DNA from: Defluviicoccus sp.
GTDB lineage: Bacteria; Pseudomonadota; Alphaproteobacteria; MPNO01
Assembly (NCBI GenBank): GCA_022823775.1
Contig: JAJEHI010000198.1
Span: forward strand, 1-36,603
Direction of reading: 5' to 3'
Length of the DNA: 36,603 bases
The translations under genes were made by a program, and so were the position numbers. This document shows, piece after piece, positions 1-6,544 of this stretch; position 1 is the stretch's first letter; every line of letters starts with the position of its first letter. The notes below the pieces were generated by a model. That model was given only the letters and a program-made list of their open reading frames with translations. It did not search any database and was not told where the DNA came from.

Positions 1-154
1 CTTTACGGGCGATCCGCTGCTTGATGACGTCACCGCCCAGATCGGCATCGATCAGACCCTTCCCGGCGCGCTGGATCGCCTCGAACAAAGCACCGTCTTC
101 CAGCCCTTCGCGCCTCGCGAATCGGGTGAACGCTCTCGTCCCGAAGACGCGCAA
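1..154 (-). CDS. RelE/ParE-family toxin, 5' part only (runs off the left edge)
   Basis: Reading the minus strand from a TTG at 154 gives about 51 residues of an open frame that continues past position 1. It starts MRVFGTRAFTRFARREG and continues with GLIDADLGGDVIKQRIAR, a pattern I recognise from the small RelE/HigB-like mRNA-interferase toxins of type II toxin-antitoxin modules, which are usually about 100-110 residues, so roughly half is visible. The TTG start places the conserved MRxF at the N terminus, is preceded by a purine-rich GAGAG stretch, and lies about 27 nt downstream of a predicted promoter. In this family the antitoxin gene (often an XRE-type DNA-binding protein) commonly follows the toxin and would lie outside the window. 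Family assignment is fairly sure; activity and partner are inferred. Confidence 0.72.
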   Translation of the reverse strand, partial: MRVFGTRAFTRFARREGLEDGALFEAIQRAGKGLIDADLGGDVIKQRIARK

Positions 155-187
155 TCCACTCTCTAGCGGGCTGAAACAGATCGTCGG

Positions 188-216
188 ATCGTAGCACCCG
201 GTGCGATAATTTACAA
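188..216 (-). promoter_or_regulatory. Predicted sigma70-type promoter of the RelE-like toxin gene
   Basis: On the minus strand a -35 box TTGTAA (216-211) and a -10 box TACGAT (193-188) are separated by exactly 17 nt. Transcription would start near 181, about 27 nt before the TTG start of the toxin gene. Found by eye only. Confidence 0.42.
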
Positions 217-327
217 TCGACGGTCGTTCGGGTTCAGGGCGACGGATGCCTGCGAACCTGTCCTCGCAGTCTCCGCTAGGACCCCGTCCGGCTCCGGCGT
301 ATCATCCGCCCGGCGCGACAGGCGCGG

Positions 328-414
328 GGGCCCGTGGTGGAATTGGCAGACACAGCAGACTTAAAATCTGCTTCCCGAACGGGAGTGCCGGTTCGAGTCC
401 GGCCGGGCCCACCA
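328..414 (+). tRNA. tRNA-Leu (anticodon UAA)
   Basis: The acceptor stem GGGCCCG (328-334) pairs fully with CGGGCCC (404-410), followed by discriminator A and an encoded CCA (412-414). The anticodon stem GCAGA/TCTGC (355-359/367-371) encloses the loop CTTAAAA, giving anticodon TAA at 362-364. A long variable arm (class II) and the TΨC segment GGTTCGAGTCC are present, as expected for leucine tRNA. A TATCAT -10-like hexamer lies at 300-305, but no convincing -35 box was found. The convergent RidA gene ends 13 nt downstream. Confidence 0.97.
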
Positions 415-427
415 GACATTCGTCGCT

Positions 428-817
428 TCAGTCGTCGATCACCGCGGTGAAGTCGCACTGGATGAACACGCCGTCGCGGCCCGAGACGTCGGGCTGGGTA
501 TGGCGCGCCGGCCTGGCGTCCGGGTCGGGGAACATCCCGGTCCACAGATCGTTGAGCGCGGCGCGGTCGGATGCGTCCTTGAGGTAGATGTTGACCTTGA
601 GGATGTCGTCGGTCGTGCCGCCGGCGGCCTCCACGGTCTCGCGCATGAAGCGGAAGACCAGCGCGGCCTGCCCGGCGAGGCTCGGCGGGTATTCGCCGGT
701 CTCCGGATCGCGCCCGAGGATCACCCCCGACATCACCAGGTTGCCGATCCTGGACGCGTTGGGGATCGGGTTGGCGTGCCTGAAGCTCTCGATCTCGATG
801 CTCTTGCGTCTTGCCAT
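428..817 (-). CDS. RidA/YjgF/Rid-family protein
   Basis: A 129-residue Rid-family protein. Family members form trimers and many hydrolyse reactive enamine/imine intermediates such as 2-aminoacrylate. Visible signatures are the N-terminal strand region around RIGNLVMSGVILGRD and the segment ARPARHTQPDV, whose Arg105 matches the arginine needed for imine deamination in RidA. The position matching the usual Glu120 of the VEIEA motif is Gln (FIQCDF), so this is probably not an archetypal RidA. I chose the ATG at 817 (MARRKSIEIES) because AAGGGG lies about 9 nt upstream; the longer frame from 886 would run into the upstream gene. It follows the GFA gene by 13 nt on the same strand, so the two are probably cotranscribed. 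Confidence 0.88.
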   Translation of the reverse strand: MARRKSIEIESFRHANPIPNASRIGNLVMSGVILGRDPETGEYPPSLAGQAALVFRFMRETVEAAGGTTDDILKVNIYLKDASDRAALNDLWTGMFPDPDARPARHTQPDVSGRDGVFIQCDFTAVIDD

Positions 818-830
818 GCGGCGTGTCCCC

Positions 831-1268
831 TTACCTGTTCTCGAAGTATTTCGCGAAGTCGGGCAACATCTCGAAACGCTCGACATCCGGATCGAGATGC
901 ACCCAGGGCAGCGCGCTGCGGGCCCAGATGTTCGCCTGGATCGGCACCCAGCCCGGATCGTCCAGCGTGCCGACGAAGATCACTCTGACATGCGGGCGCG
1001 CCGGCCCGCCGGCGAACACCGAGGTGCCGCAATCGCCGCAGAACCTGACGTCGATCTCGTTGCCGCTGTCGGCGACGCGGCGCCGCACCTTGGGCTCGCC
1101 CTCGTCCACCGCGAGTCCCTCGGCCGGCACCTGGATCGAAATGCCGAACGCGGCCCCGGTCCGCTTCTGGCACTCCGTGCAGTGGCAGGCGTAGGAGACG
1201 AAAGGCTCCTCCGAACAGGTATAGCGGATCGCGCCGCAGGCGCAGCCGCCCGAAAACGGAACCGGCAT
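831..1268 (-). CDS. GFA-domain (CENP-V/GFA) zinc-binding protein
   Basis: A 145-residue protein of the GFA family, named after glutathione-dependent formaldehyde-activating enzyme; most members have unknown substrates and an S-adduct-processing role is only a family-level guess. The zinc-binding cysteines are all visible: C9/C11 (GCACG), C28/C30/C33 (CHCTEC) and C77/C80 (CGDCG), the usual arrangement for a complete single-domain member. The start at 1268 has GGAGG about 9 nt upstream. It is the first gene of a two-gene unit with the RidA-family gene, a pairing that could reflect handling of reactive metabolites (inference). Confidence 0.9.
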   Translation of the reverse strand: MPVPFSGGCACGAIRYTCSEEPFVSYACHCTECQKRTGAAFGISIQVPAEGLAVDEGEPKVRRRVADSGNEIDVRFCGDCGTSVFAGGPARPHVRVIFVGTLDDPGWVPIQANIWARSALPWVHLDPDVERFEMLPDFAKYFENR

Positions 1269-1353
1269 CGCACATCCTCCCCGTCGTCGCGCATCGGTCG
1301 GGCAGGATCATAGCCCCGTATCCGGGCGGCGTCGCCCGCGGCGGCGCGCGGGT

Positions 1354-2979
1354 CTACGCCCCGGTCATCAGTTGTGACATCGCCTCGCCGTGGTACTCGG
1401 CGTTCCTGCGCCAGCTTTCGCCCGCTTTCCGCCGACGTTCCTCTTCGTCGTCGGCGTAGCGGCTCGCGATCGCGCGGGCGCTCATGCCGATCAGCAGTTC
1501 GCCGGTAAGCCAGTTCCCGTGGCCCCTCCGCAGCTTCTTGAACCCGCCAACGATCCGGTCGACCTCTTTCTGGCTGAATTTCCCCGACGAGACGTGTTTC
1601 GCGAACAATTCGCGGACGGCGTGCTCGAAGTCCGCTTCCGGAATATCCTTTACTCGGAAACGAAAATGCCCGGCCTCCTGGGCAAACGACCCGTCGGCCT
1701 CCATGGCTCGGTCGATCTTTTTCTGCCGGCCCAGCCGCGATCCTCCGACCTTCACTTCCACCGCCGCGGTGCGGGTGTATGGGCGGAAAACCCTGAAGGC
1801 ATCGACGACGAAGTCGCGCTGGACCTCCTCGATCAGCGCGTCGTAGCGGCGCTTCACCGTCCGTCCGCCCATGTCGACCCTCGCGGCGGTCTTGGACGCG
1901 TTTGTCGTTACCGTCTGGCCCGCGTCTTCGAGGAGGCGAACGGCATGACGTTCTCCGGCTCTGCCCACCGCGCTCGGGAACAGGCCTCGCAACGTCTTCT
2001 TTTGCTCGTCGGTCAGCTTACGGAACGCTCTGCCAACGGCTTTCTGAACCGGGACGCCCGGATACGGAGTGTCGGCGTGCTTCTTCGCCCGGTGGAGGCT
2101 GTGCGCCGCCGCGGCTTGCCGGACCTTGGGCGTCGCGCGGACGAGCTTTCGAACGCCAAGCTTGACCAACCGAATGAGCGGCGCGCTGAAGGGGCCGCCG
2201 ACCGCGCCCAGCGTATTGAGCAAGCCCATCCCGCCATGCTCGATGAAGGCATCCCAGTCCTCCCGCCTGGCCGCCTCGATGGCTTTGCCCCAGCTCTCGT
2301 AGGCGTCTCGCGCGGAGAGGAAATTGCCGAGGCCAGGCGTCAAGTAGAGGATCGTCGTGCTCAGCTCCCCGCTGCTCGGGAAGCCGGACAGCCGGTCGTC
2401 GCCGTCATCCGGCTCGGCTGACGACTCGCGCGGTCGGGATTTCGCATCGCCCGTGTCCGCGTTCGTCACCTTGTCCGCCAGGGCGACAACCATCGGCCCG
2501 GGAACGACGCCGATCTCCCGGTCTTCCATCGGGTCGCGAACCGCCGCGAAATAACCGCCATACTCAGGCGGGAAGTCCACCTGGAGCCCAGTCTCACCGG
2601 TGAACCGGCTTACCTTCCCGGTGTCCTCCGGCGAGAGCTTGGCGAACACGGGTTCGCTGCCCTCCGCCGGATTTTCGAACGAAAAGGCCTGCGCCTCCTC
2701 GTAGGCCCGCCGGCGCACGTCGAGGTCCCATTGCGCGCGGGTGAATTGGGAGCGTTTGCGGTTGGAGTCGCGCCACGCCTCGGCCGGCGAGAGCTCTTTC
2801 GTGACGGCAGTGGCCTCGGCCATGCGCATGGCGATGTCCGGGTCGACGAAGAACCCGTCCGGCGGGCCGGCTTCGTCGGTGAGGTCGAATTCGCCGGTTT
2901 CCGGGTCGAACGGGGGCCAGGTCGGCGGCAGGAGCGCAGGCCGCGCGGCGCGCGGCCCGTACGGGGACGGGGCGATCAT
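1354..2979 (-). CDS. Large protein with predicted C-terminal PD-(D/E)xK nuclease domain; toxin- or phage-like
   Basis: A 541-residue protein that I cannot assign to a named family. The N-terminal ~190 residues are polar and proline-rich (PPTWPPFDPETGE near 19-31). Residues ~205-300 form a glycine-rich helical stretch (LTPGLGNFLSARDAYESW, then GGMGLLNTLGAVGGP) resembling the linker that precedes toxin domains in polymorphic toxins. Residues ~335-445 carry a restriction-endonuclease-fold signature in the right order: GRAGERHAVRLLEDAG with E343, KRRYDALIEE with D380, AAVEVKVG with E408-x-K410, then GRQKKIDRA with Q419. The C terminus is basic then helical. The start at 2979 has AGGAGA about 5 nt upstream. 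No candidate immunity gene is adjacent: downstream is the GFA gene, upstream a Rieske gene. Alternatives are a phage or mobile-element accessory nuclease. The domain call is moderately sure; the toxin role is inference. Confidence 0.62.
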   Translation of the reverse strand: MIAPSPYGPRAARPALLPPTWPPFDPETGEFDLTDEAGPPDGFFVDPDIAMRMAEATAVTKELSPAEAWRDSNRKRSQFTRAQWDLDVRRRAYEEAQAFSFENPAEGSEPVFAKLSPEDTGKVSRFTGETGLQVDFPPEYGGYFAAVRDPMEDREIGVVPGPMVVALADKVTNADTGDAKSRPRESSAEPDDGDDRLSGFPSSGELSTTILYLTPGLGNFLSARDAYESWGKAIEAARREDWDAFIEHGGMGLLNTLGAVGGPFSAPLIRLVKLGVRKLVRATPKVRQAAAAHSLHRAKKHADTPYPGVPVQKAVGRAFRKLTDEQKKTLRGLFPSAVGRAGERHAVRLLEDAGQTVTTNASKTAARVDMGGRTVKRRYDALIEEVQRDFVVDAFRVFRPYTRTAAVEVKVGGSRLGRQKKIDRAMEADGSFAQEAGHFRFRVKDIPEADFEHAVRELFAKHVSSGKFSQKEVDRIVGGFKKLRRGHGNWLTGELLIGMSARAIASRYADDEEERRRKAGESWRRNAEYHGEAMSQLMTGA

Positions 2980-3011
2980 TTCGGTCTCCTGAGGATGTGA
3001 AAAGCGGGGCT

Positions 3012-3043
3012 CGAAACGAAAAACGCCGCCCGGCCGGGAGGCG
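3012..3043 (-). terminator. Intrinsic terminator between a promoter and the nuclease-domain gene
   Basis: Read on the minus strand, CGCC-T-CCCGG pairs with CCGGG-C-GGCG across 3043-3024 (one mismatch), followed at once by TTTTTCGTTTCG (3023-3012), the classic GC hairpin plus U-tract. It lies downstream of the Rieske beta gene (stop at 3154), whose transcript it could end. It also lies between the promoter at 3070-3098 and the start codon at 2979, so it could act as an attenuator or as the 3' end of a short RNA. Confidence 0.62.
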
Positions 3044-3069
3044 GGGCGACGTATTCGCGTCGAGGTTAC

Positions 3070-3098
3070 ACTTTACGGTCGGATTCGCGTCCCGTCAA
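3070..3098 (-). promoter_or_regulatory. Strong predicted promoter with A/T-rich upstream element
   Basis: Minus strand: -35 TTGACG (3098-3093), a 17-nt spacer, and -10 TAAAGT (3075-3070). Directly upstream (about 3100-3150) is the most A/T-rich stretch of the window, with A and T runs like an UP element. The predicted start is near 3063, leaving an ~84-nt leader that contains the terminator hairpin before the start codon at 2979. Confidence 0.55.
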
Positions 3099-3153
3099 CC
3101 CATTATTGTCTTTTTTGACACTTTATTAGAAAAATTTCCACTGAAGCCCGGCC

Positions 3154-3678
3154 CTAGAACGGGATCGAGATAGCTTCGTGCACGGCGTCGCAGTTGAGCA
3201 GCGTCGCCTTCTTGGAGGCGATCCGGAAGCTGTCTCCTTCGCGCACCAGCCGGTAGTCGTAGCGCCCGCCGAAGGATCGCTGGCCGTGCCCCGACCGGTA
3301 GTCGAGCATGACGAAGCGCGCGCCGACCTCGTAGGCGTCGGCGTCCGGGTCCGGAGGATCGACGGTGACGTTGCCGATGGTGTGGCTGGTCCGGCTGTGC
3401 GGGATCTGGGCGTAGACCCTGGGGTGGCGCAGCCGGGCGAGGCGGGTCGTCATCAGTTCGCGGTCGTCGAAGAAGAGCGAGACATGCTCCCACGGGTCGT
3501 CCTGGTCGACCCTGGCCGGCGCCCAATAGGTCCCGTCCTCGGTGAACAACTCGATCCAGTCCTCGAACCGGCGGTCGTCGAGCAGCCCGACCTCGCGGAT
3601 CAGGAAACGCTCGACCTCGCGCGCGACCAGAAGCTCCGCGAGCGCCGCGCCGCCGCGTCCGTTCTCCGCGCCCGCCAT
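3154..3678 (-). CDS. Rieske aromatic-ring-hydroxylating dioxygenase, beta (small) subunit
   Basis: A 174-residue SnoaL/NTF2-like small subunit of a ring-hydroxylating oxygenase; in this family the beta subunit has a structural role in the alpha3beta3 enzyme. Typical features are EVERFLIREVGLLDDRRFEDW near the N terminus, LFTEDGTYWAP, the central segment SHTIGNVTV and a C-terminal YDYRLVREGDSFRIASKKATLLN. Length fits the family (160-190 residues). The ATG at 3678 overlaps the alpha-subunit stop by one base (TGATG), indicating translational coupling. The substrate cannot be read from sequence. Minus-strand transcription probably ends at the hairpin at 3012-3043. Confidence 0.92.
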   Translation of the reverse strand: MAGAENGRGGAALAELLVAREVERFLIREVGLLDDRRFEDWIELFTEDGTYWAPARVDQDDPWEHVSLFFDDRELMTTRLARLRHPRVYAQIPHSRTSHTIGNVTVDPPDPDADAYEVGARFVMLDYRSGHGQRSFGGRYDYRLVREGDSFRIASKKATLLNCDAVHEAISIPF

Positions 3679-4961
3679 CACGCGCGCGACATGAGGGAGA
3701 GCCAGGTCGCGTAGTGGTTGCGCATCGCGACCTCGCTGGTGCCGATGGAGCTTACCCGCCCGGTCGCCGGATCGACCTTTTCTTCCCCGGCCCTGGCGAG
3801 CAGGATCCATTCGTTGCCGGTGGTCGAAAGCCCCTCCTGCGCCCGGGCGAACGCCTCCACGTCGTCGGTCTGGACCATCGAGGAGGCCGAATGGGTGCCG
3901 TTCAGGATGCGGATCTGCTCGCGGAACATCTGCTCCGGCGCGCCTTTCAGCCGGATCGGATAGACGAAGATCTCCGTCAGATCGGCCGCGACCGGGCGGA
4001 TGACGCGGATATGCGGGTTGAGCTCCTGCATCGCCATGTTGGGATAGAAGATGACGTTGTGCCGCGTCTTGGTGAGAACCTCTTTCGTACGCTCCGGTCC
4101 GTGCCGCGCCTCGAGCCGCCGGACATATTCCCTGTGGAGCTCCGACGTGTTCTCGATCTGCGGCAGCCCGCCTTGCCAGGAATGGCCGTTGGGAAGGGCC
4201 GAGACGCCGAGCGGGTCCATCGACTTCACCCGGCCCCGCTTGCCGCGGAACTCTATGCCGCCCTTGTCGCCCTTGCGCCGGGCGAATTGCTGCCCCGTGG
4301 GCCGGGACGAGGATTCGTGGCTGTAGGCCGGGTGGTACATGTCCGACAGGTTGTCGATCTGGAACTTCCAGTTGCCGCGATACATATAGCGGTGGACGCC
4401 GCCCCGGATCTCGACCTCGCCGTCCGGCGCGCTGTCCGCGAGGTCCTCGAGGCAGACCGCGTTGGCGCCGAGCCAGTCGCGCAGACCGGGCCCTTCCTCC
4501 GACTGGTTGGCGAACACGAAGCCGCACAAATCGTCGACCCGGGCGATTCGTCCCATCCCGTCGCGCACCTTGTCGGGATGGCGCCCTTCGGGATAGCCCT
4601 CGGGCTGGGTGACGAAGTCGAGGTCGCCGTTCGTGTCGTAGGTCCAGCCGTGATACATGCACATGAAACGCTTGGCGTTGCCCTCTTCCTCCGCGACCAC
4701 TTTCACGCCGCGATGGCCGCATCGGTTGTAAAGGACGTGGACCTTGCCGTCGGTGTGGCGGACCATGACGACGGGTTGGGCACCGATACGCGTGCACAGG
4801 AAATCGCCGGGTTCCGGCACCTGGGAGTCGTGGCCGACATAGACCCAGCTGCGGGCGAAGATGCGCTCCATTTCGAGGTCGAAGATCGCCCGGTCCTGGA
4901 ACAGGTCGCGGTGGATCCTGGTGTCGGTCACCAGCCGTGACAGGTCGCCGTTCGCCAGCAT
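3678..4961 (-). CDS. Rieske aromatic-ring-hydroxylating dioxygenase, alpha (large) subunit
   Basis: A 427-residue catalytic subunit that would activate O2 at a mononuclear iron with electrons from its Rieske [2Fe-2S] cluster. Cluster ligands are C81/H83 (NRCGHRG) and C101/H104 (CMYHGW). The mononuclear iron site is visible as the bridging D207 plus H210 and H215 in NLSDMYHPAYSH. I set the start at 4961 (MLANGDLSRL) because GGAGAG lies 4 nt upstream; the frame could extend to 5027 but that extension is arginine-rich and unlike the family. Ferredoxin and reductase partners are absent nearby. It is divergent from the ureide operon (132 nt between starts), so coregulation is possible. The substrate is unknown. 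Confidence 0.93.
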   Translation of the reverse strand: MLANGDLSRLVTDTRIHRDLFQDRAIFDLEMERIFARSWVYVGHDSQVPEPGDFLCTRIGAQPVVMVRHTDGKVHVLYNRCGHRGVKVVAEEEGNAKRFMCMYHGWTYDTNGDLDFVTQPEGYPEGRHPDKVRDGMGRIARVDDLCGFVFANQSEEGPGLRDWLGANAVCLEDLADSAPDGEVEIRGGVHRYMYRGNWKFQIDNLSDMYHPAYSHESSSRPTGQQFARRKGDKGGIEFRGKRGRVKSMDPLGVSALPNGHSWQGGLPQIENTSELHREYVRRLEARHGPERTKEVLTKTRHNVIFYPNMAMQELNPHIRVIRPVAADLTEIFVYPIRLKGAPEQMFREQIRILNGTHSASSMVQTDDVEAFARAQEGLSTTGNEWILLARAGEEKVDPATGRVSSIGTSEVAMRNHYATWLSLMSRA

Positions 4962-5032
4962 GTCGCTCTCCGAATCTCGGTGCGCCGCGATCTTGCGGCG
5001 TCCGGGGGCACGGTTCAACCGCGACAAGCCGG

Positions 5033-5061
5033 CTGACCCCGCACGGCCGGGGCGGTAGACT
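5033..5061 (+). promoter_or_regulatory. Candidate promoter of the allG-allF operon
   Basis: CTGACC (5033-5038) and TAGACT (5056-5061) are separated by 17 nt and lie about 35 nt upstream of the first gene of the plus-strand ureide operon, which itself has AAAGGAA ahead of its GTG start. Matches to consensus are 4/6 in each box. Found by eye. Confidence 0.33.
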
Positions 5062-5093
5062 AGCGGCCGCGAAAGTCAAAGGAAATTCCGCCG

Positions 5094-5279
5094 GTGGAAG
5101 ACCGCAAGGACCCGATCCAGGACCTGCTCGACGGCCCCGTGGCCGTGATCAATATCGGGCTCGCGCAGTTTGCGCGGACGCTCGAAGGGCAGGGGGTCGC
5201 CGCGGTGCAGGTCGACTGGTGTCCGCCCGCCGGCGGCGACCGGCGGATGATCGATCTTCTGGACAAGCTCGGCGCATGA
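5094..5279 (+). CDS. Stand-alone FdrA-domain protein (detached piece of AllF)
   Basis: A 61-residue protein starting at GTG, with AAAGGAA about 10 nt upstream. The core GPVAVINIGLAQFARTLEGQ followed by VQVDWCPPAGGDRRM resembles the short terminal domain found fused to long FdrA/AllF proteins (motif roughly 'VINVGL..FA..L...G..VVQ.DW.PPAGG'). Here it is a separate gene at the head of the operon, while the main FdrA body is two genes downstream. The stop codon overlaps the ATG of the DUF1116 gene (ATGA, 5276-5279), implying coupled translation. It probably completes the AllF subunit of the carbamoyltransferase; that is inferred from domain composition and linkage. Confidence 0.78.
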   Translation: MEDRKDPIQDLLDGPVAVINIGLAQFARTLEGQGVAAVQVDWCPPAGGDRRMIDLLDKLGA

Positions 5280-6544
5280 CGAAAGGCGACGTCGCCGCCG
5301 CCGTCGAGGCGGCCAACGCGCGCGCGGTCGAACGCATGCTCGCGGCCGACCCGGTTCTTGTCGACGTCGCCGTCGCCGGGGATGCGATCGCGGGCCTCGG
5401 GGACCGCACGATCCTCCATGCCGGACCCCCGATCGAATGGCCCGATATGTGCGGCCCGCTCAAGGGCGCCGTCGCGGGCGCGATCGTGCTGGAGGGCTGG
5501 GCGGCGGATCTGGACGAGGCGGCCGAACTCGCCGCGGCGGGCGGAGTCGCCTTTCATCCGAACCACCATTTCGACGCGGTGGGTCCGATGACCGGCACGA
5601 TCACGCGCTCGATGCCGGTCATGGTGGTGGAGAACCGGTCTTTCGGGAACCGGGCCTACTGCACCCTCAACGAGGGGCTCGGAAAGGTGATGCGCTTCGG
5701 CGGCAACGACGCCGAGGTGCTCGCCCGTCTCCGCTGGCTTGCCGAGACGTTCGGGCCCGCATTCGGCGCGGCCCTGCGCGAGGCCGGAGGGACACCGCTC
5801 AAGGCCATGATCGCCCGCGGACTGTCCATGGGCGACGAGATGCACCAGCGCAACGTGGGCTGCACAAGCCTGCTTCTGCGCGCGATCGCGCCGGTGCTCG
5901 CCCGCGCGGTCGACGACCGGGAGCGGCTGGCCGGGCTGTTCGAGTTCATCGGCGGCAACGACCAGTTTTTCCTCAACGTCGCGATGGCGATGGGGAAGGC
6001 CATCATGGACCCGGTGCGGGGCATCGAGGGGTCCAGCGTGGTCACCGCGATGAGCCGCAACGGGACGACGTTCGGCATCCGCGTGAGCGGGCTCGGCGAC
6101 CGCTGGTTCACCGCGCCGGTCGAGATGCCGCGCGGGCTCTACTTCCCGGGCTTTTCGGAAGACGACGCCAATCCGGACATCGGCGATTCCACCATCGTCG
6201 AGACGATCGGTCTCGGCGGATTTGCGATGGCGGCCTCGCCCGCCGTTGCGGGTTTCGTCGGCGCGGGTACGGCGGCCGAGGCGCTGAACTACACCCGGGC
6301 CATGGAAGAGATCACCGTCGCCAGGAACCCCGAATGGACCATCCCCGCGCTCGATTTCGCGGGCGTTCCGACGGGCATCGATATCCGCAAGGTGGTCGCC
6401 AGCGGCCGGACGCCGACCATCAACACCGGGATCGCGCACCGGGAGGCGGGCATCGGCCAGGTCGGCGCGGGGATCGTGCGCGCGCCGATGGCCTGTTTCG
6501 AGCGCGCGCTGGAGGCATTCGCCGCCGCGATGGGCGTCGCATGA
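5276..6544 (+). CDS. allG: DUF1116 protein, AllG/YlbE-type oxamate carbamoyltransferase subunit
   Basis: A 422-residue member of DUF1116. In E. coli the YlbE protein (AllG) is reported to work with FdrA (AllF) and YlbF (AllH) as the oxamate carbamoyltransferase of allantoin catabolism, which phosphorolyses oxalurate to oxamate and carbamoyl phosphate. Family-typical segments include GGVAFHPNHHFDAVGPMTG, ARGLSMGDEMHQRN, IEGSSVVTAMSRNGT and the C-terminal GVPTGIDIRKVV and QVGAGIVRAPMACFE. It overlaps both neighbours by 4 bp (ATGA at each end), a tightly coupled operon. A paralogue lies at 32374-33618. Family is certain; the reaction is assigned from context with fdrA, DUF2877, carbamate kinase and pucG. 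Confidence 0.9.
   Translation: MTKGDVAAAVEAANARAVERMLAADPVLVDVAVAGDAIAGLGDRTILHAGPPIEWPDMCGPLKGAVAGAIVLEGWAADLDEAAELAAAGGVAFHPNHHFDAVGPMTGTITRSMPVMVVENRSFGNRAYCTLNEGLGKVMRFGGNDAEVLARLRWLAETFGPAFGAALREAGGTPLKAMIARGLSMGDEMHQRNVGCTSLLLRAIAPVLARAVDDRERLAGLFEFIGGNDQFFLNVAMAMGKAIMDPVRGIEGSSVVTAMSRNGTTFGIRVSGLGDRWFTAPVEMPRGLYFPGFSEDDANPDIGDSTIVETIGLGGFAMAASPAVAGFVGAGTAAEALNYTRAMEEITVARNPEWTIPALDFAGVPTGIDIRKVVASGRTPTINTGIAHREAGIGQVGAGIVRAPMACFERALEAFAAAMGVA

Noticed and set aside
2-166. Plus-strand open frame ending in TAG at 164-166, a possible C-terminal fragment of a gene.
   Set aside because: The minus strand over the same bases encodes a recognisable RelE-like toxin N terminus with a promoter; the plus frame matches nothing I know.
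246-587. Open frame across tRNA-Leu(UAA).
   Set aside because: It reads through a perfect tRNA and into the opposite-strand RidA gene; no family match and low-complexity sequence.
3115-3120. Perfect TTGACA on the plus strand in the A/T-rich gap.
   Set aside because: No acceptable -10 box 16-18 nt downstream (sequence there is TCCACT/CCACTG).
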